This document shows, in pieces, positions 1-10,521 of a DNA stretch of 64,000 nucleotides. A program made the translations under genes and the position numbers. Within the stretch, counting starts at the first letter, position 1. Every line of letters starts with the position of its first letter. Origin of the DNA: Acidimicrobiia bacterium (GTDB lineage: Bacteria; Actinomycetota; Acidimicrobiia; Acidimicrobiales; Bin134). Under the pieces are notes generated by a model. That model had not been told where the DNA came from, searched no databases, and saw nothing but the letters and a program-made list of their open reading frames with translations. The DNA lies in contig JAJEGM010000038.1 in assembly GCA_022819825.1 (NCBI GenBank), forward strand, positions 98,799 to 162,798, written 5' to 3'.

Positions 1-198
1 CCAGTCGATCACCAGCTCCGCGTTGGCCTGCGCTTTACCCGGCTCCACCGCGGCGCTCCCGAACTGGTTGCGCACCCAGGAGTAGATGCCGTAGAAGGCC
101 CCGATGACCGCCAGCTCCAGGTACCAGCGGGGCCGGGTCCGGCTCTTGGCCATACCACGTCGTCGCAGCGTGCCCGACTTCAGCGAGGAGAGCGTCAT
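1..198 (-). CDS. PAP2-superfamily membrane protein, N-terminal part only
   Basis: The 66 visible codons run off the left edge of the window. The chosen ATG at 198 has an in-frame second ATG at 153, which gives the more usual N-terminus MAKSRTRPRWYLEL. The segment from there (RPRWYLELAVIGAFYGIYSWVRN) has the basic lead, first membrane helix and YSxVRN pattern of actinobacterial PAP2/inositol-phosphotransferase-like (Aur1-type) proteins. The catalytic region lies outside the window, so function is inferred from the N-terminus alone. It lies 21 nt downstream of the YbhN-like gene on the same strand and is probably co-transcribed with it. Confidence 0.5.
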   Translation of the reverse strand, partial: MTLSSLKSGTLRRRGMAKSRTRPRWYLELAVIGAFYGIYSWVRNQFGSAAVEPGKAQANAELVIDW

Positions 199-219
199 GG
201 CTCCGGGTGTCAGCGGCGG

Positions 220-1215
220 TCAGCGCTCATGGCGGGAGCGCGAGGCCCGTTGCCAGTGGCGGCCGCCGAAGACCAGCGCCGGCAAACCCACCAGGCTGCC
301 GGCCACGGTGAGGAAGTAGAGCAGCAGCCCCATGGCGATAGCCCGCTCGTCGATCACGCCCAAGTCGTGGAGGAAAAACACCAAGGCCACCTCCCGCAGG
401 CCGAGCCCTCCCAGGCCGAAGGGCAGCACCTGGAAGATGAGCACGGCGGGGATGAACGCCATCAGCTCGGTGGGCCCCAGGCCGTCGATCCCCACCACCT
501 TGGCCGCGCACCCGGCGGCGGCCAGCATTATCCCCTGATAGACGAAGGCGGTGATCAGCACCCGGCCGGTGTCGCGGGGCTTGGCCCGCAGCTCGTCGAT
601 GCCCATGTGCAGCCCGTTCACGAACCGGACCCAGCCGTTGCGCCGGCTGACCCATCGGCCGAACCACTGATTGCCCACCAGCAGCAGGATCAGTCCGAGA
701 GCCAGCAGGGTGAGGCCGGCGGTAATGGCCGCCACTCGGGAGGGGGCGCCCAATCCCCGCAGCTCTTCGTCGAGCACCAAGCCCAACAGGGTGAACACCG
801 GCAGCACGATCCAGCCGCTGAGCCGCTCCAACAGCACCGACGCGAAGCTGTGGGGGCCGTCGCCGGTGTCGTTGGAGAGGCGGGATGTCCGCAGCACGTC
901 GCCCCCCACCGTGGTGGGCACGAAGTTGGAGATGAACATTCCCGCCATGTAGTGCGAGAACATGCGCCGGGGCTTCACTTGCAGTCCCAAGGCCACAGCC
1001 ACCTCATACCACCGGGCGGTGGCCGCCATGTTGCCCATCACGGTGAGCATGAGCGCCCCGATCAGCCAGAACGGCGTGGTCGAGTTGAAGTCGGGCCACA
1101 GTTGACCGGCGTCGAACGAGGGCAGCCGCCAGATCAACAAGAAGAACAGGGCCACGCTGATGCCCACCCGGAGCACGATGCTGAGCACGCGGCGGGTGGT
1201 GTGCTTCTCAGTCAA
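220..1215 (-). CDS. YbhN/AglD-like flippase-fold integral membrane protein (LPG synthase TM domain family)
   Basis: 331-residue polytopic membrane protein with about seven or eight hydrophobic segments, the first near residues 12-30. It carries the family signature around residues 95-112 (NFVPTTVGGDVLR) and a downstream SFASVLLERLSGW stretch, both typical of the lysylphosphatidylglycerol-synthase transmembrane (UPF0104/YbhN) family. The soluble aminoacyl-transfer domain of MprF is absent, so lipid or polyprenyl-linked substrate flipping is more likely than LPG synthesis; the exact substrate is unknown. The adjacent downstream PAP2-type gene supports a role in membrane lipid or glycolipid handling. 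Confidence 0.75.
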   Translation of the reverse strand: MTEKHTTRRVLSIVLRVGISVALFFLLIWRLPSFDAGQLWPDFNSTTPFWLIGALMLTVMGNMAATARWYEVAVALGLQVKPRRMFSHYMAGMFISNFVPTTVGGDVLRTSRLSNDTGDGPHSFASVLLERLSGWIVLPVFTLLGLVLDEELRGLGAPSRVAAITAGLTLLALGLILLLVGNQWFGRWVSRRNGWVRFVNGLHMGIDELRAKPRDTGRVLITAFVYQGIMLAAAGCAAKVVGIDGLGPTELMAFIPAVLIFQVLPFGLGGLGLREVALVFFLHDLGVIDERAIAMGLLLYFLTVAGSLVGLPALVFGGRHWQRASRSRHER

Positions 1216-1337
1216 GTCCGGTCTCGCAAACGTGAAGGGGTGACTCCGGGCACGCGCCAGCAGTTGAGGCGGCCATCGGGGTCATTCAATAAAGGCTATT
1301 GCCCCGCCGCGCCCCTATGGAGGTTACGGTGAGGCCA

Positions 1338-2972
1338 ATGTCGGGAGAACAAGTCAACGGCCACGGAGGCGATCAGGTGCTGGCCGCCTTGGCCCCTTTC
1401 GGAGTGCAGGAGCTGTTCACCCTGTCGGGGGGCCACATCTTCCCGTTGTACGACGCGGCGGTGAAGCAGGGCGATGTGGTGCTCTACGACGTTCGCCACG
1501 AGCAGACCGCTGTCTTCGCTGCCGAGGCGCTGGCCAAGCTGACCCGCCGTCCGGGGGTGGCCGCGGTGACCGCCGGGCCCGGGGTGACCAACTCGGTGAG
1601 CGCGGTGACCACCGCCTGGCTCAACGGCGCGCCGCTGGTGGTGCTGGGGGGCCGGGCCCCGGAGGCCCGCTGGGGGTCGGGCTCGCTCCAGGAGCTCGAC
1701 CACGTGCCCATCCTGGCCCCGGTCACCAAGCGCTCGCTCACCGCGGGGGGCGGCGACGATCTGGCCACCGCCACCTATCGGGCCGTGCAAGCCGCCATGA
1801 CCCCTCACCGGGGCCCGGTGTTCGTGGACTATCCCATGGACGTGATCTTCTCCGAGGGCTCCGGCACCGTGCCCGACGAGCCCATGCCGGTGGGCGAGGC
1901 GCCCAACCCCGACGGGGTGGCTGCGGTGGCCGACATGGTGGCCGCCGCCCGTCGTCCCGCAGTGCTGGTGGGCACCGACGTGTATTGGGACGGCGCCTGG
2001 GATGCGCTTCGGGCCTGGGTGGAAGCCCAGCGGCTACCCGCCTTCGCCAACGGCCTGGGCCGGGGATGCCTGCCCGCCGACCACAAGCTGTTCTTCAGCC
2101 GCACCCGGCGGATGCTGCGCTCCGATGCCGATCTGGTGATTGTGGCCGGCACCCCGCTCGACTTCCGGCTCTCGTTTGGCCGGTTCGGCGATGCCCAGGT
2201 GGTGCATCTGACCGACAGCGCGGAGTCGGTGTCGGCCCACGCCCAGCCGGCGGCGACGGTGTCGGGCGATTTAGTCCAGATGCTGGGTGCGCTGGCCGAC
2301 GGTCCTGCGCCGGCCCACCCCGCTGAGCGCGACCAGTGGGTAGTCCAACTGCGGGACACCGAGGACGCCGCTCGGGCCGAGGATGAGGATCTGCTGACGG
2401 CGGCGGCCGATCCCATCTTGCCCACCAGGGTGTACGGGGAATTGCGCCAGGTGCTGGATCGGGATGCGGTGATGATCGGCGACGGCGGCGACTTCGTCTC
2501 CTACGCCGGTCGATTCGTGGACTCCTATCTGCCCGGCCACTGGCTCGATCCCGGTCCGTACGGCTGTTTGGGAACCGGGATGGGCTACGCCATGGCCGCC
2601 CGGGTGGCCCACCCCGACCGTCAGGTGGTGCTGCTGTTGGGCGACGGGGCGGCCGGGTTCTCGCTGATGGACGCCGATTCGCTGGTGCGCCACAACCTGC
2701 CGGTGGTCATCGTGGTGGGCAACAACGGCTGCTGGGGCTTGGAGAAGCATCCCATGCGCCAGATGTACGGCTACGACGTGGCCGCCGACCTTCAAGAGGG
2801 GTGCCGCTACGACCAGGTGGTGACCGCCCTGGGCGGGGCCGGGGAGACCGTGGAGCGCCCCGACCACATCGCCCCCGCCCTCAAGCGGGCCCTCGACGCT
2901 GGGGTTCCCTACGTGGTGAACGTGATCTGCGATCCCGAACACGCCTACCCCCGCCGCTCCAACCTCGGCTGA
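1338..2972 (+). CDS. Thiamine-diphosphate-dependent enzyme, acetolactate synthase-like
   Basis: 544 residues from ATG 1338, the length of the ALS/pyruvate oxidase/oxalyl-CoA decarboxylase superfamily. The N-terminal PYR domain has the catalytic glutamate at about E55 (RHEQTA). The C-terminal PP domain has the ThDP/Mg motif GDG at 435-437 with NN at 462-463, a normal spacing. An upstream ATG (1317) and TTG (1299) are in frame; 1338 is preferred because the homologous region starts immediately after it. No regulatory subunit (ilvH) follows, so it is probably not the biosynthetic AHAS. A catabolic 2-oxoacid or acyl-CoA lyase is possible. Confidence 0.8.
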   Translation: MSGEQVNGHGGDQVLAALAPFGVQELFTLSGGHIFPLYDAAVKQGDVVLYDVRHEQTAVFAAEALAKLTRRPGVAAVTAGPGVTNSVSAVTTAWLNGAPLVVLGGRAPEARWGSGSLQELDHVPILAPVTKRSLTAGGGDDLATATYRAVQAAMTPHRGPVFVDYPMDVIFSEGSGTVPDEPMPVGEAPNPDGVAAVADMVAAARRPAVLVGTDVYWDGAWDALRAWVEAQRLPAFANGLGRGCLPADHKLFFSRTRRMLRSDADLVIVAGTPLDFRLSFGRFGDAQVVHLTDSAESVSAHAQPAATVSGDLVQMLGALADGPAPAHPAERDQWVVQLRDTEDAARAEDEDLLTAAADPILPTRVYGELRQVLDRDAVMIGDGGDFVSYAGRFVDSYLPGHWLDPGPYGCLGTGMGYAMAARVAHPDRQVVLLLGDGAAGFSLMDADSLVRHNLPVVIVVGNNGCWGLEKHPMRQMYGYDVAADLQEGCRYDQVVTALGGAGETVERPDHIAPALKRALDAGVPYVVNVICDPEHAYPRRSNLG

Positions 2973-3036
2973 CGGCCCCTGTTCCCGGTTCGGACGGGAT
3001 GTCGGTAGGCTACGGCGTCGAGGCAAGGGAGAAGCT

Positions 3037-4428
<1,392 letters not shown>

Positions 4429-4468
4429 CGGCTCGCCGACCGAGGTTGACTTTCGACAGGACCGCAGC

Positions 4469-5815
4469 GTGAATCCCGAGGAGCTGTTGGAGATCGCCGA
4501 GCGCATCGTGGGCTGGGGGCGCGACGGCGAGCAGGTCGAGGCAGTGGTCGGCCACAGCCAGGAGACCGAGGTGCGGGTGTACGAGGGCGAGATCGAGTCG
4601 CTGTCGGTGGCCGAGTCGCAGGGTGTGGGCATCCGGGTGATCGCCGACGGCCGCCAGGGGTTCGCCCACGCCGGCACCCTCGATCCCGATGTGCTGGAGG
4701 AGACCCTGGCCGAGGCCCGCGACAACGCCGTGTTCGGCTCACCCGACGAGTTCTTCGGCCTGGCCGAGCCCGACGGGGTGGACCCCCCAGTGCTCGATCT
4801 CTATCACGAGGCCCTCCTGGAGGTGAGCACCGAGTCCAAGATCGACATGGCTCTGGAGTTGGAGCGAGCGGTGCGAGCCGGCGACCCCCGCATCGTGGGA
4901 GTGGAGTCGGCCGACTACGGCGACGCGGTGGGCGCCGACGCCATCGCCACTACCACCGGCATCCGCAGCACGGGCAGGGACACCTCGTGCTATCTCACCG
5001 CCTACTCGCTGGCCTCGGAGGGCGACGAGACCCAGACCGGCTTCGGGTTCTCGGTGGGCCGCGAGCCCTCCGTTCTCGACGTGGGGGAGGCCGCAACCGA
5101 CGCGGTGGAACGGGCCACTCGGATGCTGGGGGCCACCCAGCCCCCCACCGAGCGGGTCACCGTGGTGCTGGACCCATTCGTCTCCGCCCAGTTCCTGGGC
5201 ATCATCGGGGGCACTCTGTCGGGCGAGGCGGTGCTCAAGGGCCGGTCGCTGTTCGCCGACCGCTTGGGCGACCAGGTGGCCGCCGCGGGCGTCACTCTGG
5301 TGGACGATCCCACCAACCCGGAGGCGTTCACCGCATCCGACGCCGACGGCGAGGGACTGGCCACCCGGCGCAACCTGCTCATCGGCGGCGGCCAACTCGA
5401 GCGGTTCCTGCACAACAGCTACACCGGCCGGCGCTCGGGCACCGCATCCACCGGCTCGGCGGTGCGGGGCTACGCCAGCACCCCCGGCGTGGGCTGTCAG
5501 GCGCTGTCGCTGGTGCCCGGCGATCGTTCCCCCGACGAGCTCATTGCCGGTATCGACAACGGAGTGTTGGTGCAGGGAGTGTCGGGGTTGCACTCCGGGG
5601 TGAACCCGGTTAGCGGCGACTTCTCCACCGGGGCCGAAGGGCTGCGCATCCGCAACGGCGAGTTGGCCGAGCCGGTGAGAGAGATCACCATCGCCTCCAC
5701 ACTCCAGCGGATGCTGCTCGATGTGGCTGCGGTGGGATCCGACCTCACCTGGCTGCCCATGAGTTCGGCCGGGGTGACGCTGGTGGTGGCCGAAGTCACC
5801 ATGTCCGGGGCGTAA
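4469..5815 (+). CDS. tldE: TldE/PmbA-family protease subunit
   Basis: 448 residues, GTG start. It is collinear with TldD but lacks the HExxxH motif, as expected of the non-metal-binding TldE/PmbA partner. The conserved C-terminal stretch GVSGLHSGVNPVSGDFS is present. It lies 40 nt downstream of tldD and 15 nt upstream of uppP, so tldD-tldE-uppP probably form one transcript. In the known complex this subunit shapes the substrate tunnel leading to the TldD active site. Confidence 0.9.
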   Translation: MNPEELLEIAERIVGWGRDGEQVEAVVGHSQETEVRVYEGEIESLSVAESQGVGIRVIADGRQGFAHAGTLDPDVLEETLAEARDNAVFGSPDEFFGLAEPDGVDPPVLDLYHEALLEVSTESKIDMALELERAVRAGDPRIVGVESADYGDAVGADAIATTTGIRSTGRDTSCYLTAYSLASEGDETQTGFGFSVGREPSVLDVGEAATDAVERATRMLGATQPPTERVTVVLDPFVSAQFLGIIGGTLSGEAVLKGRSLFADRLGDQVAAAGVTLVDDPTNPEAFTASDADGEGLATRRNLLIGGGQLERFLHNSYTGRRSGTASTGSAVRGYASTPGVGCQALSLVPGDRSPDELIAGIDNGVLVQGVSGLHSGVNPVSGDFSTGAEGLRIRNGELAEPVREITIASTLQRMLLDVAAVGSDLTWLPMSSAGVTLVVAEVTMSGA

Positions 5816-5830
5816 TCGCTGGTAGGGGCC

Positions 5831-6667
5831 ATGTCGGTCCTGCATGCCATATTACTGGGCATCGCTCAGGGGCTGACAGAGTTCCTGCCGGTGTCCTCTA
5901 GCGGGCACTTGCAGATCATCCCCTGGCTTGCCGATTGGAACGACTTCGAGGGCCGCGACGACCTCGAGAGAGCATTCGATGTGGCCCTCCACCTGGGCAC
6001 GCTGGTGGGATTGGTGGCCTGCCTGCGCCGAGAGGTGTGGGCGCTGTTGCGAGACGGGATTGCCGCGGTGGTCGATCGCCGAAGCCCGATGACCGCCGAC
6101 GGACGGCTGGGGTGGCTGTTGGTGTTGGCCACCGTGCCGGCCGCCGCGGTGGGGGTGGGGCTGCGGTCGGTGATCGACGAGGCCGACGATGAGATTTGGC
6201 TCACCGCGGTGATGCTGGGCGTCTTCGGCCTCCTCCTGTGGTGGGCCGATCGACGCCAGGGCCAGCGCCACACCGAAGACGTCGGAGTGCGCGACGCCGT
6301 GCTGCTGGGGTTGGCCCAGGCCTGCTCGCTCCAGCCGGGGGTGTCGCGCTCGGGGGTGATCATCACCGCCGGGCGGCTGCTGCGATACGACCGCGAGGCC
6401 GCGGCCCGGCTGGCCATGCTCATGAGCGTGCCGGTGATCGCCGGGGCGGGCGTGTACCTGTTCATCGACATAGGCGGGTGGGGAGGCATCCCCGCCGATG
6501 CCCGAGCCGCATTCGCCTGGGGAATGGCCGCCTCGGCGGTCACCGGGTTCGCCGCAGTCAAGGGGCTGCTGGCCCTGGTGCGCACCCGCAGTTTCGGCCC
6601 GTTCGCCGTCTACCGGGTGTTGGTGGCCCTGCTGGTGCTCAGCTTGATCGCCGCATCGGTGCGGTAG
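5831..6667 (+). CDS. uppP: Undecaprenyl-diphosphatase
   Basis: 278-residue polytopic membrane protein that recycles undecaprenyl pyrophosphate to the monophosphate carrier for cell-wall synthesis. The two UppP/BacA consensus regions are present: GLTEFLPVSSSGH at 14-26 (catalytic Glu and Ser/His) and PGVSRSG at about 174-180 (catalytic Arg). ATG start 15 nt after tldE. Full length for the family; overexpression of such genes gives bacitracin tolerance. Confidence 0.95.
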   Translation: MSVLHAILLGIAQGLTEFLPVSSSGHLQIIPWLADWNDFEGRDDLERAFDVALHLGTLVGLVACLRREVWALLRDGIAAVVDRRSPMTADGRLGWLLVLATVPAAAVGVGLRSVIDEADDEIWLTAVMLGVFGLLLWWADRRQGQRHTEDVGVRDAVLLGLAQACSLQPGVSRSGVIITAGRLLRYDREAAARLAMLMSVPVIAGAGVYLFIDIGGWGGIPADARAAFAWGMAASAVTGFAAVKGLLALVRTRSFGPFAVYRVLVALLVLSLIAASVR

Positions 6668-6673
6668 AAACCG

Positions 6674-7315
6674 TCACCCTTGCTGCACTAGGGCCAGGGT
6701 GATTGAACCTTGGACCACGGCCGAGGCCACGGGGAGCAGCTCTTGGTCGGCCACCGCGATGGTGACGGCGTGCTCGGCTCGAGCAGTCACCACTGCGGCG
6801 TTGGCCACGGTGAGAGTTGCTTGGGTTTGGGCGCCGCTCTCATCGGAGATCGGCAAGGTCACCAGCACATCCACCCGGTCACCGGGAGCCAGTGGGGGCA
6901 TGGCGGTGTGGGCGGGAACGGCCACCTCGATGCGATCACCGATGGGGATTCCCCCCAGTCGGGCCGCGGTCACCATATCGCCGACGTGAAGAGCAGCCGA
7001 GGCCACCTCGTTGCCGGTCAAAGCAGAAATTGCATCGGGCGGCAGCACCAGCGCGGGGTATCGGCGGGTCTCGGTGTTCTCCTCGTCCAGCGGTTGTCCG
7101 GCCTCAATGGTCTGGGTGGCCACCACTACCGGGGTGAGCTCCCCTAAAGAGGGGCCACCCCCGGCCATCCCGGCAATGGCCGCCACCGCCAAACCGGTTA
7201 TCGCCGCGGCCCCGGCCACCACCAGCCAATAGCTGCGTCGCCCGCCCGGCAGCCGGGCCAGCAGGGATCCTCGCCACGTCAGGGGTTGGCCGACACTTTC
7301 AGCAGATGCGTCCAC
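6674..7315 (-). CDS. SAF-domain membrane-anchored protein (CpaB/RcpC-like)
   Basis: 213 residues with one membrane helix at about 27-49 and then an extracytoplasmic SAF domain at about 58-125 (VVVATQTIEAGQPL ... HVGDMV). This is the layout of CpaB-type pilus assembly or P-ring chaperone-like proteins. No tad/flp pilus genes are nearby, so this is probably one of the solitary actinobacterial SAF proteins of unknown role. The stop codon lies 6 nt from the convergent uppP stop. Confidence 0.7.
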   Translation of the reverse strand: MDASAESVGQPLTWRGSLLARLPGGRRSYWLVVAGAAAITGLAVAAIAGMAGGGPSLGELTPVVVATQTIEAGQPLDEENTETRRYPALVLPPDAISALTGNEVASAALHVGDMVTAARLGGIPIGDRIEVAVPAHTAMPPLAPGDRVDVLVTLPISDESGAQTQATLTVANAAVVTARAEHAVTIAVADQELLPVASAVVQGSITLALVQQG

Positions 7316-7391
7316 CGGCGCGCTCCTCCAACCGGTTTCGGAAGGGGGAAGCGTCGCTCAGGTTAGCTGCGGTTTGAGTCGTTGGGAAGGG

Positions 7392-8192
7392 TCAGGATGA
7401 GGGCAGCGGTGGCTCGATGTCGTTGGTCTGTGCGGAGCAGTCGGGCAGGTTGTGGGCGATGGCCCGAATGGCGCCGAAGAGCACGGCTCGCATTCGGTCG
7501 ACGTTTTGGGCGAAGAAGGCGAACACCTCGTCTTGGGTGACCGGCTCGATGTCGGGATCGTCGTCCAAGCCGACGTCGTAGTCGGTGACCAAGGCGGCGG
7601 TGGCATAGCAGATGCCCAGCTCGGCGGCGAGGGCCGCCTCGGGGTACTGGGTCATCCCCACCACGTCCCAACCGTTGTCGCGGAACCAGCGGGACTCGGC
7701 CCGAGTGGAAAAGCGGGGGCCCGAGATCACCGTCATGGTGCCCCCATCGTGGGCGGTCATGCCCTCGACGCGGGCGGCGCCAAGCAGCGCCTGGCGGAGC
7801 TCGTCGCAGTAGGGGTCGGCCAGCGAGACGTGGTTGGTGACGGTGTCGAAGTAGGTGTCGGCCCGGCCCGAGGTGCGGTCGACCAGTTGGTCGCACACCA
7901 CGATGTGGCCAGGAGCCAGTTCACGACGCAGCGAGCCGCAGGCGCTGGGTCCGAAGATGGCCCGCACTCCCGCTTGGCGCAGTGCCCACAGGTTGGCCCG
8001 GTAGTTGACCTTGTGGGCCGGATATCGGTGGCCGGGGCCGTGGCGAGCCAGAAATACCACCTCGATATCGTCTACCAAGCCGATGGTGAGCGGACCCGAC
8101 GGTGGTCCGAACGCTTCGTCGCCCGGGACTTCTACGGCGTCATCCAGAAGGGAGTAGAGACCGGAGCCGCCGATGACGCCGATCTCGGGCAT
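7392..8192 (-). CDS. mtnP: S-methyl-5'-thioadenosine phosphorylase
   Basis: 266 residues of the purine-nucleoside/MTA phosphorylase family, which phosphorolyses methylthioadenosine to adenine and methylthioribose-1-phosphate in methionine salvage. Seen: N-terminal IGVIGGSGLY (phosphate loop), RHGPGHRYPAHKVNYRAN, and the C-terminal DYDVGLDDDPDI region. Inosine-type substrates (MTIP) cannot be excluded. The FmdB-type gene is upstream on the same strand, 9 nt away. Confidence 0.88.
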   Translation of the reverse strand: MPEIGVIGGSGLYSLLDDAVEVPGDEAFGPPSGPLTIGLVDDIEVVFLARHGPGHRYPAHKVNYRANLWALRQAGVRAIFGPSACGSLRRELAPGHIVVCDQLVDRTSGRADTYFDTVTNHVSLADPYCDELRQALLGAARVEGMTAHDGGTMTVISGPRFSTRAESRWFRDNGWDVVGMTQYPEAALAAELGICYATAALVTDYDVGLDDDPDIEPVTQDEVFAFFAQNVDRMRAVLFGAIRAIAHNLPDCSAQTNDIEPPLPSS

Positions 8193-8201
8193 GGCTGGCG
8201 A

Positions 8202-8585
8202 CTAGTCGTCGGATGAGCTGGAGGCGGCCTTGGCCGGTTCGCGGCTGGACGACTCCGATGAGCTGCTGTCGGATTTGGCCGCGTCGGACTTCCCCGAGTC
8301 CGATCTTTCTTGGCCGTTGGAGCTGTCGCCGTTGGACGACGAGCCGGCCATGGTGGACGACTTCGCTCCGGAGCGGCTGTCGTTTCGGTAGAAGCCGTCA
8401 CCCTTGAAGGTGATGCTGGGGACGCTGAACACCTTGGATACCTGGCCTTTGCCGGGCTGGGTGCAGGCGGCGGGGCTGGCGATGGAGTCGGCTTGGGGGC
8501 AGACGGTGAGGGTGTCCTCGGAGAACGACTGGATGACCTCGAAGCGAGTGCCGCAGGTTTGGCAGCTGTAGTCGTAGGCGGGCAC
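8202..8585 (-). CDS. FmdB-family zinc-ribbon protein with incomplete second CxxC and acidic Ser-rich tail
   Basis: 127 residues beginning MPAYDYSCQTCG, the FmdB/CxxC_CxxC_SSSS signature, with the first metal knuckle C8/C11. The second knuckle is unusual: C29 is followed by PQAD rather than PxC, and the next cysteine is C41 after a short insertion. Residues from about 75 onward are a low-complexity Ser/Asp/Lys tail, common in this family. Function is unknown; a small regulatory or metal-binding role is inferred. Stop is 9 nt upstream of the mtnP start. Confidence 0.8.
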   Translation of the reverse strand: MPAYDYSCQTCGTRFEVIQSFSEDTLTVCPQADSIASPAACTQPGKGQVSKVFSVPSITFKGDGFYRNDSRSGAKSSTMAGSSSNGDSSNGQERSDSGKSDAAKSDSSSSESSSREPAKAASSSSDD

Positions 8586-8661
8586 GAGAGTTAAGGATAG
8601 GGGTGGCGGTTGTTTTTTGGCTATCTGAGGGGGTTCTGGTCCGTTTCACTACGATGGGCGG

Positions 8662-9240
8662 GTGGACTGGGAATGGGTTTTGGTCCTGGTTGGATATTTG
8701 TGGGGGACGTTTCCTGGCGCGCTTTTGGTGGGGAGGTATACGGGGCACGATCCGACCCGGGAGGGGTCGAATAATCCCGGGGCCAGCAATGTGTACCGGG
8801 TGGCGGGGCGGTGGCCGGCGGCTTGGGTGCTTCTCAGCGATGTGGGAAAGGGGTTCATTGCTGGTGGGCTGGGCCTGATCTTTGGTGACCAGCTGATAGG
8901 GGTGGCGTGTGGGGCGGCCGCGGTGGTGGGTCACATCGTCCCCTTGGGTCGCTACCGCCAGGGGGGCAAGGGGGTGGCCACCTTCGGGGGGATGCTTCTG
9001 GCCCTTACCCCGGTTGTGGGGGTGATCCTCATCGGCGTGTGGGCGGTGGCTCTGGCCGTAACCAAGCGGGCCGGGGCGGCCTCGTTGGCGGCGGTGGCGG
9101 CCGCGCCAGCCGCAGTGGCCATTCAGGGCTGGCCAGCACCGGAGGTCTTGGTGGTGATCGGAGTTGCGTTGGTGGTTCTTGCCCGCCACCATGAGAACAT
9201 TCGTCGCATGTGGAAGCGAGAAGAACCGGCGCTTTGGTGA
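8662..9240 (+). CDS. plsY: Glycerol-3-phosphate acyltransferase (acyl-phosphate dependent)
   Basis: 192-residue membrane protein that transfers the acyl group of acyl-phosphate to glycerol-3-phosphate, the first step of phospholipid synthesis. All three PlsY motifs can be recognised: GTFPGALLVGR, the GSNNPGASNVYR substrate loop, and GHIVPLGRYRQGGKGVAT. GTG start at 8662. The stop TGA overlaps the moeA ATG by one base (TGATG), implying translational coupling to cofactor synthesis. Confidence 0.93.
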   Translation: MDWEWVLVLVGYLWGTFPGALLVGRYTGHDPTREGSNNPGASNVYRVAGRWPAAWVLLSDVGKGFIAGGLGLIFGDQLIGVACGAAAVVGHIVPLGRYRQGGKGVATFGGMLLALTPVVGVILIGVWAVALAVTKRAGAASLAAVAAAPAAVAIQGWPAPEVLVVIGVALVVLARHHENIRRMWKREEPALW

Positions 9241-10445
9241 TGATCCCACTGACTGAGGCTCAGGAGCGGGTGCTGGCCGGGTGCGGCATCCTGGACGAGG
9301 TCACCGTGGCCGTTGGCGACGCACAGGGCTTGGTGACCACCGAAACAGTGGTGGCACCAGAGTTGGTGCCCCCGTTCGACAACACGGCGATGGACGGCTT
9401 CGCGGTTCAGTCGGCCGATGTGGCCGATGCGCCGGTGACTCTGGCCGTCGCGGGCACGATTGCCGCGGGAGTGCCGCCCGACATCACGGTGGGTGCCGGA
9501 CAGGCTGCCCGCATCATGACCGGCGCTGTCATTCCCCCCGGCGCCGACGCGGTGGTGATGGTGGAGCTGACCGAGACCAGCGCTGATGGCGCGGAAGTGA
9601 CCGTGGCCCAATCGGTGCCCGTGGGCAACCACATCCGCCGGGCCGGCGAAGATCTGACGGTGGGCCAAACGGTGTTCGGTCCGGGAGAGGTGCTCACCCC
9701 GGGGCACTTGGGGGTGCTCACCAGCCTGGGCATGTATCAGGTAAAGGTGCGGCCCAAGGCCCGAGTCGGGGTCATGTCCACCGGCGACGAGCTGGTTGAG
9801 GGGCCACAGCCGCTGGAGAGGGGCCAAATCCGCGATTCCAACCGGCACACGCTGTTGGCATTGCTGGCTGAAGCCGGATGCGATCCGGTGGATCTGGGAA
9901 GCATGGCCGATAACGAGGAAGAGATTTCCGCCGGCCTTCGGGCCGGGGTGGAGAAATGCGACGCCCTTTTGACCTCGGGCGGGGTAAGCATGGGCGACTA
10001 CGACTACGTGAAGAAGGTGCTCGACGAGATCGGCGACATGTCCTGGATGCAGGTGGCCATCAAGCCGGCCAAACCCCTGGCCTTCGGACTGGTAGAGGGC
10101 ATCCCGGTGTTCGGGCTGCCCGGCAACCCGGTGTCATCCATGGTCTCCTTCGAGATGTTCGCCCGTCCTGGTCTGCGCAAGATGATGGGCCATCCACCTG
10201 GCACCTGGCACCGCCAGCCGGTGATGGGGCGCGTCGCCGAGCGGCTGGGCCGCCGACCCGATGGTAAGACCCACTTCGCCCGGGTTCGAGTGGACTACGC
10301 CGACGGCGAGTTCCTGGCCCGGTCGGCCGGCGGTCAGGGATCACACCAGCTGTCAGCAATGGCCGCAGCCGATGCCCTGGCCGTGCTGCCCGACGGCGAC
10401 GGGCTCGATGAGGGCGACCCGGTGTTGCTTTTGATCCTGCGCTAG
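9240..10445 (+). CDS. moeA: Molybdopterin molybdenumtransferase
   Basis: 401 residues. MoeA inserts molybdate into adenylylated molybdopterin. Seen: PPFDNTAMDGFA near the N-terminus, MTGAVIPPGADAVV, GDELVEG, GGVSMGDYDYV and PGNPVSS in the MogA-like domain. ATG 9240 is chosen because it overlaps the plsY stop; a GTG 30 nt upstream would extend into plsY. moaA and moaC follow, forming a compact molybdenum cofactor cluster. Confidence 0.94.
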   Translation: MIPLTEAQERVLAGCGILDEVTVAVGDAQGLVTTETVVAPELVPPFDNTAMDGFAVQSADVADAPVTLAVAGTIAAGVPPDITVGAGQAARIMTGAVIPPGADAVVMVELTETSADGAEVTVAQSVPVGNHIRRAGEDLTVGQTVFGPGEVLTPGHLGVLTSLGMYQVKVRPKARVGVMSTGDELVEGPQPLERGQIRDSNRHTLLALLAEAGCDPVDLGSMADNEEEISAGLRAGVEKCDALLTSGGVSMGDYDYVKKVLDEIGDMSWMQVAIKPAKPLAFGLVEGIPVFGLPGNPVSSMVSFEMFARPGLRKMMGHPPGTWHRQPVMGRVAERLGRRPDGKTHFARVRVDYADGEFLARSAGGQGSHQLSAMAAADALAVLPDGDGLDEGDPVLLLILR

Positions 10446-10521
10446 CTGTCGTCGCAACGAAGCCGGTTTGGCTTTCCACAGTGTGTTCGGCCGCTTATTC
10501 GGCCAGAATGGGGGAGTGAGC

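Noticed and set aside
229..1332. Long plus-strand ORF (367 aa) opposite the YbhN-like gene, and similar long shadow ORFs such as 55350-57275 minus (641 aa)
   Set aside because: His/Gly/Gln-rich composition, no motifs, and complete overlap with well-supported genes. High-GC codon bias leaves antisense frames open.
6674..6702. Inverted repeat TCACCCT/AGGGTGA as terminator
   Set aside because: It has a 15-nt loop and no T tract, and lies in the coding end of the SAF-domain gene.
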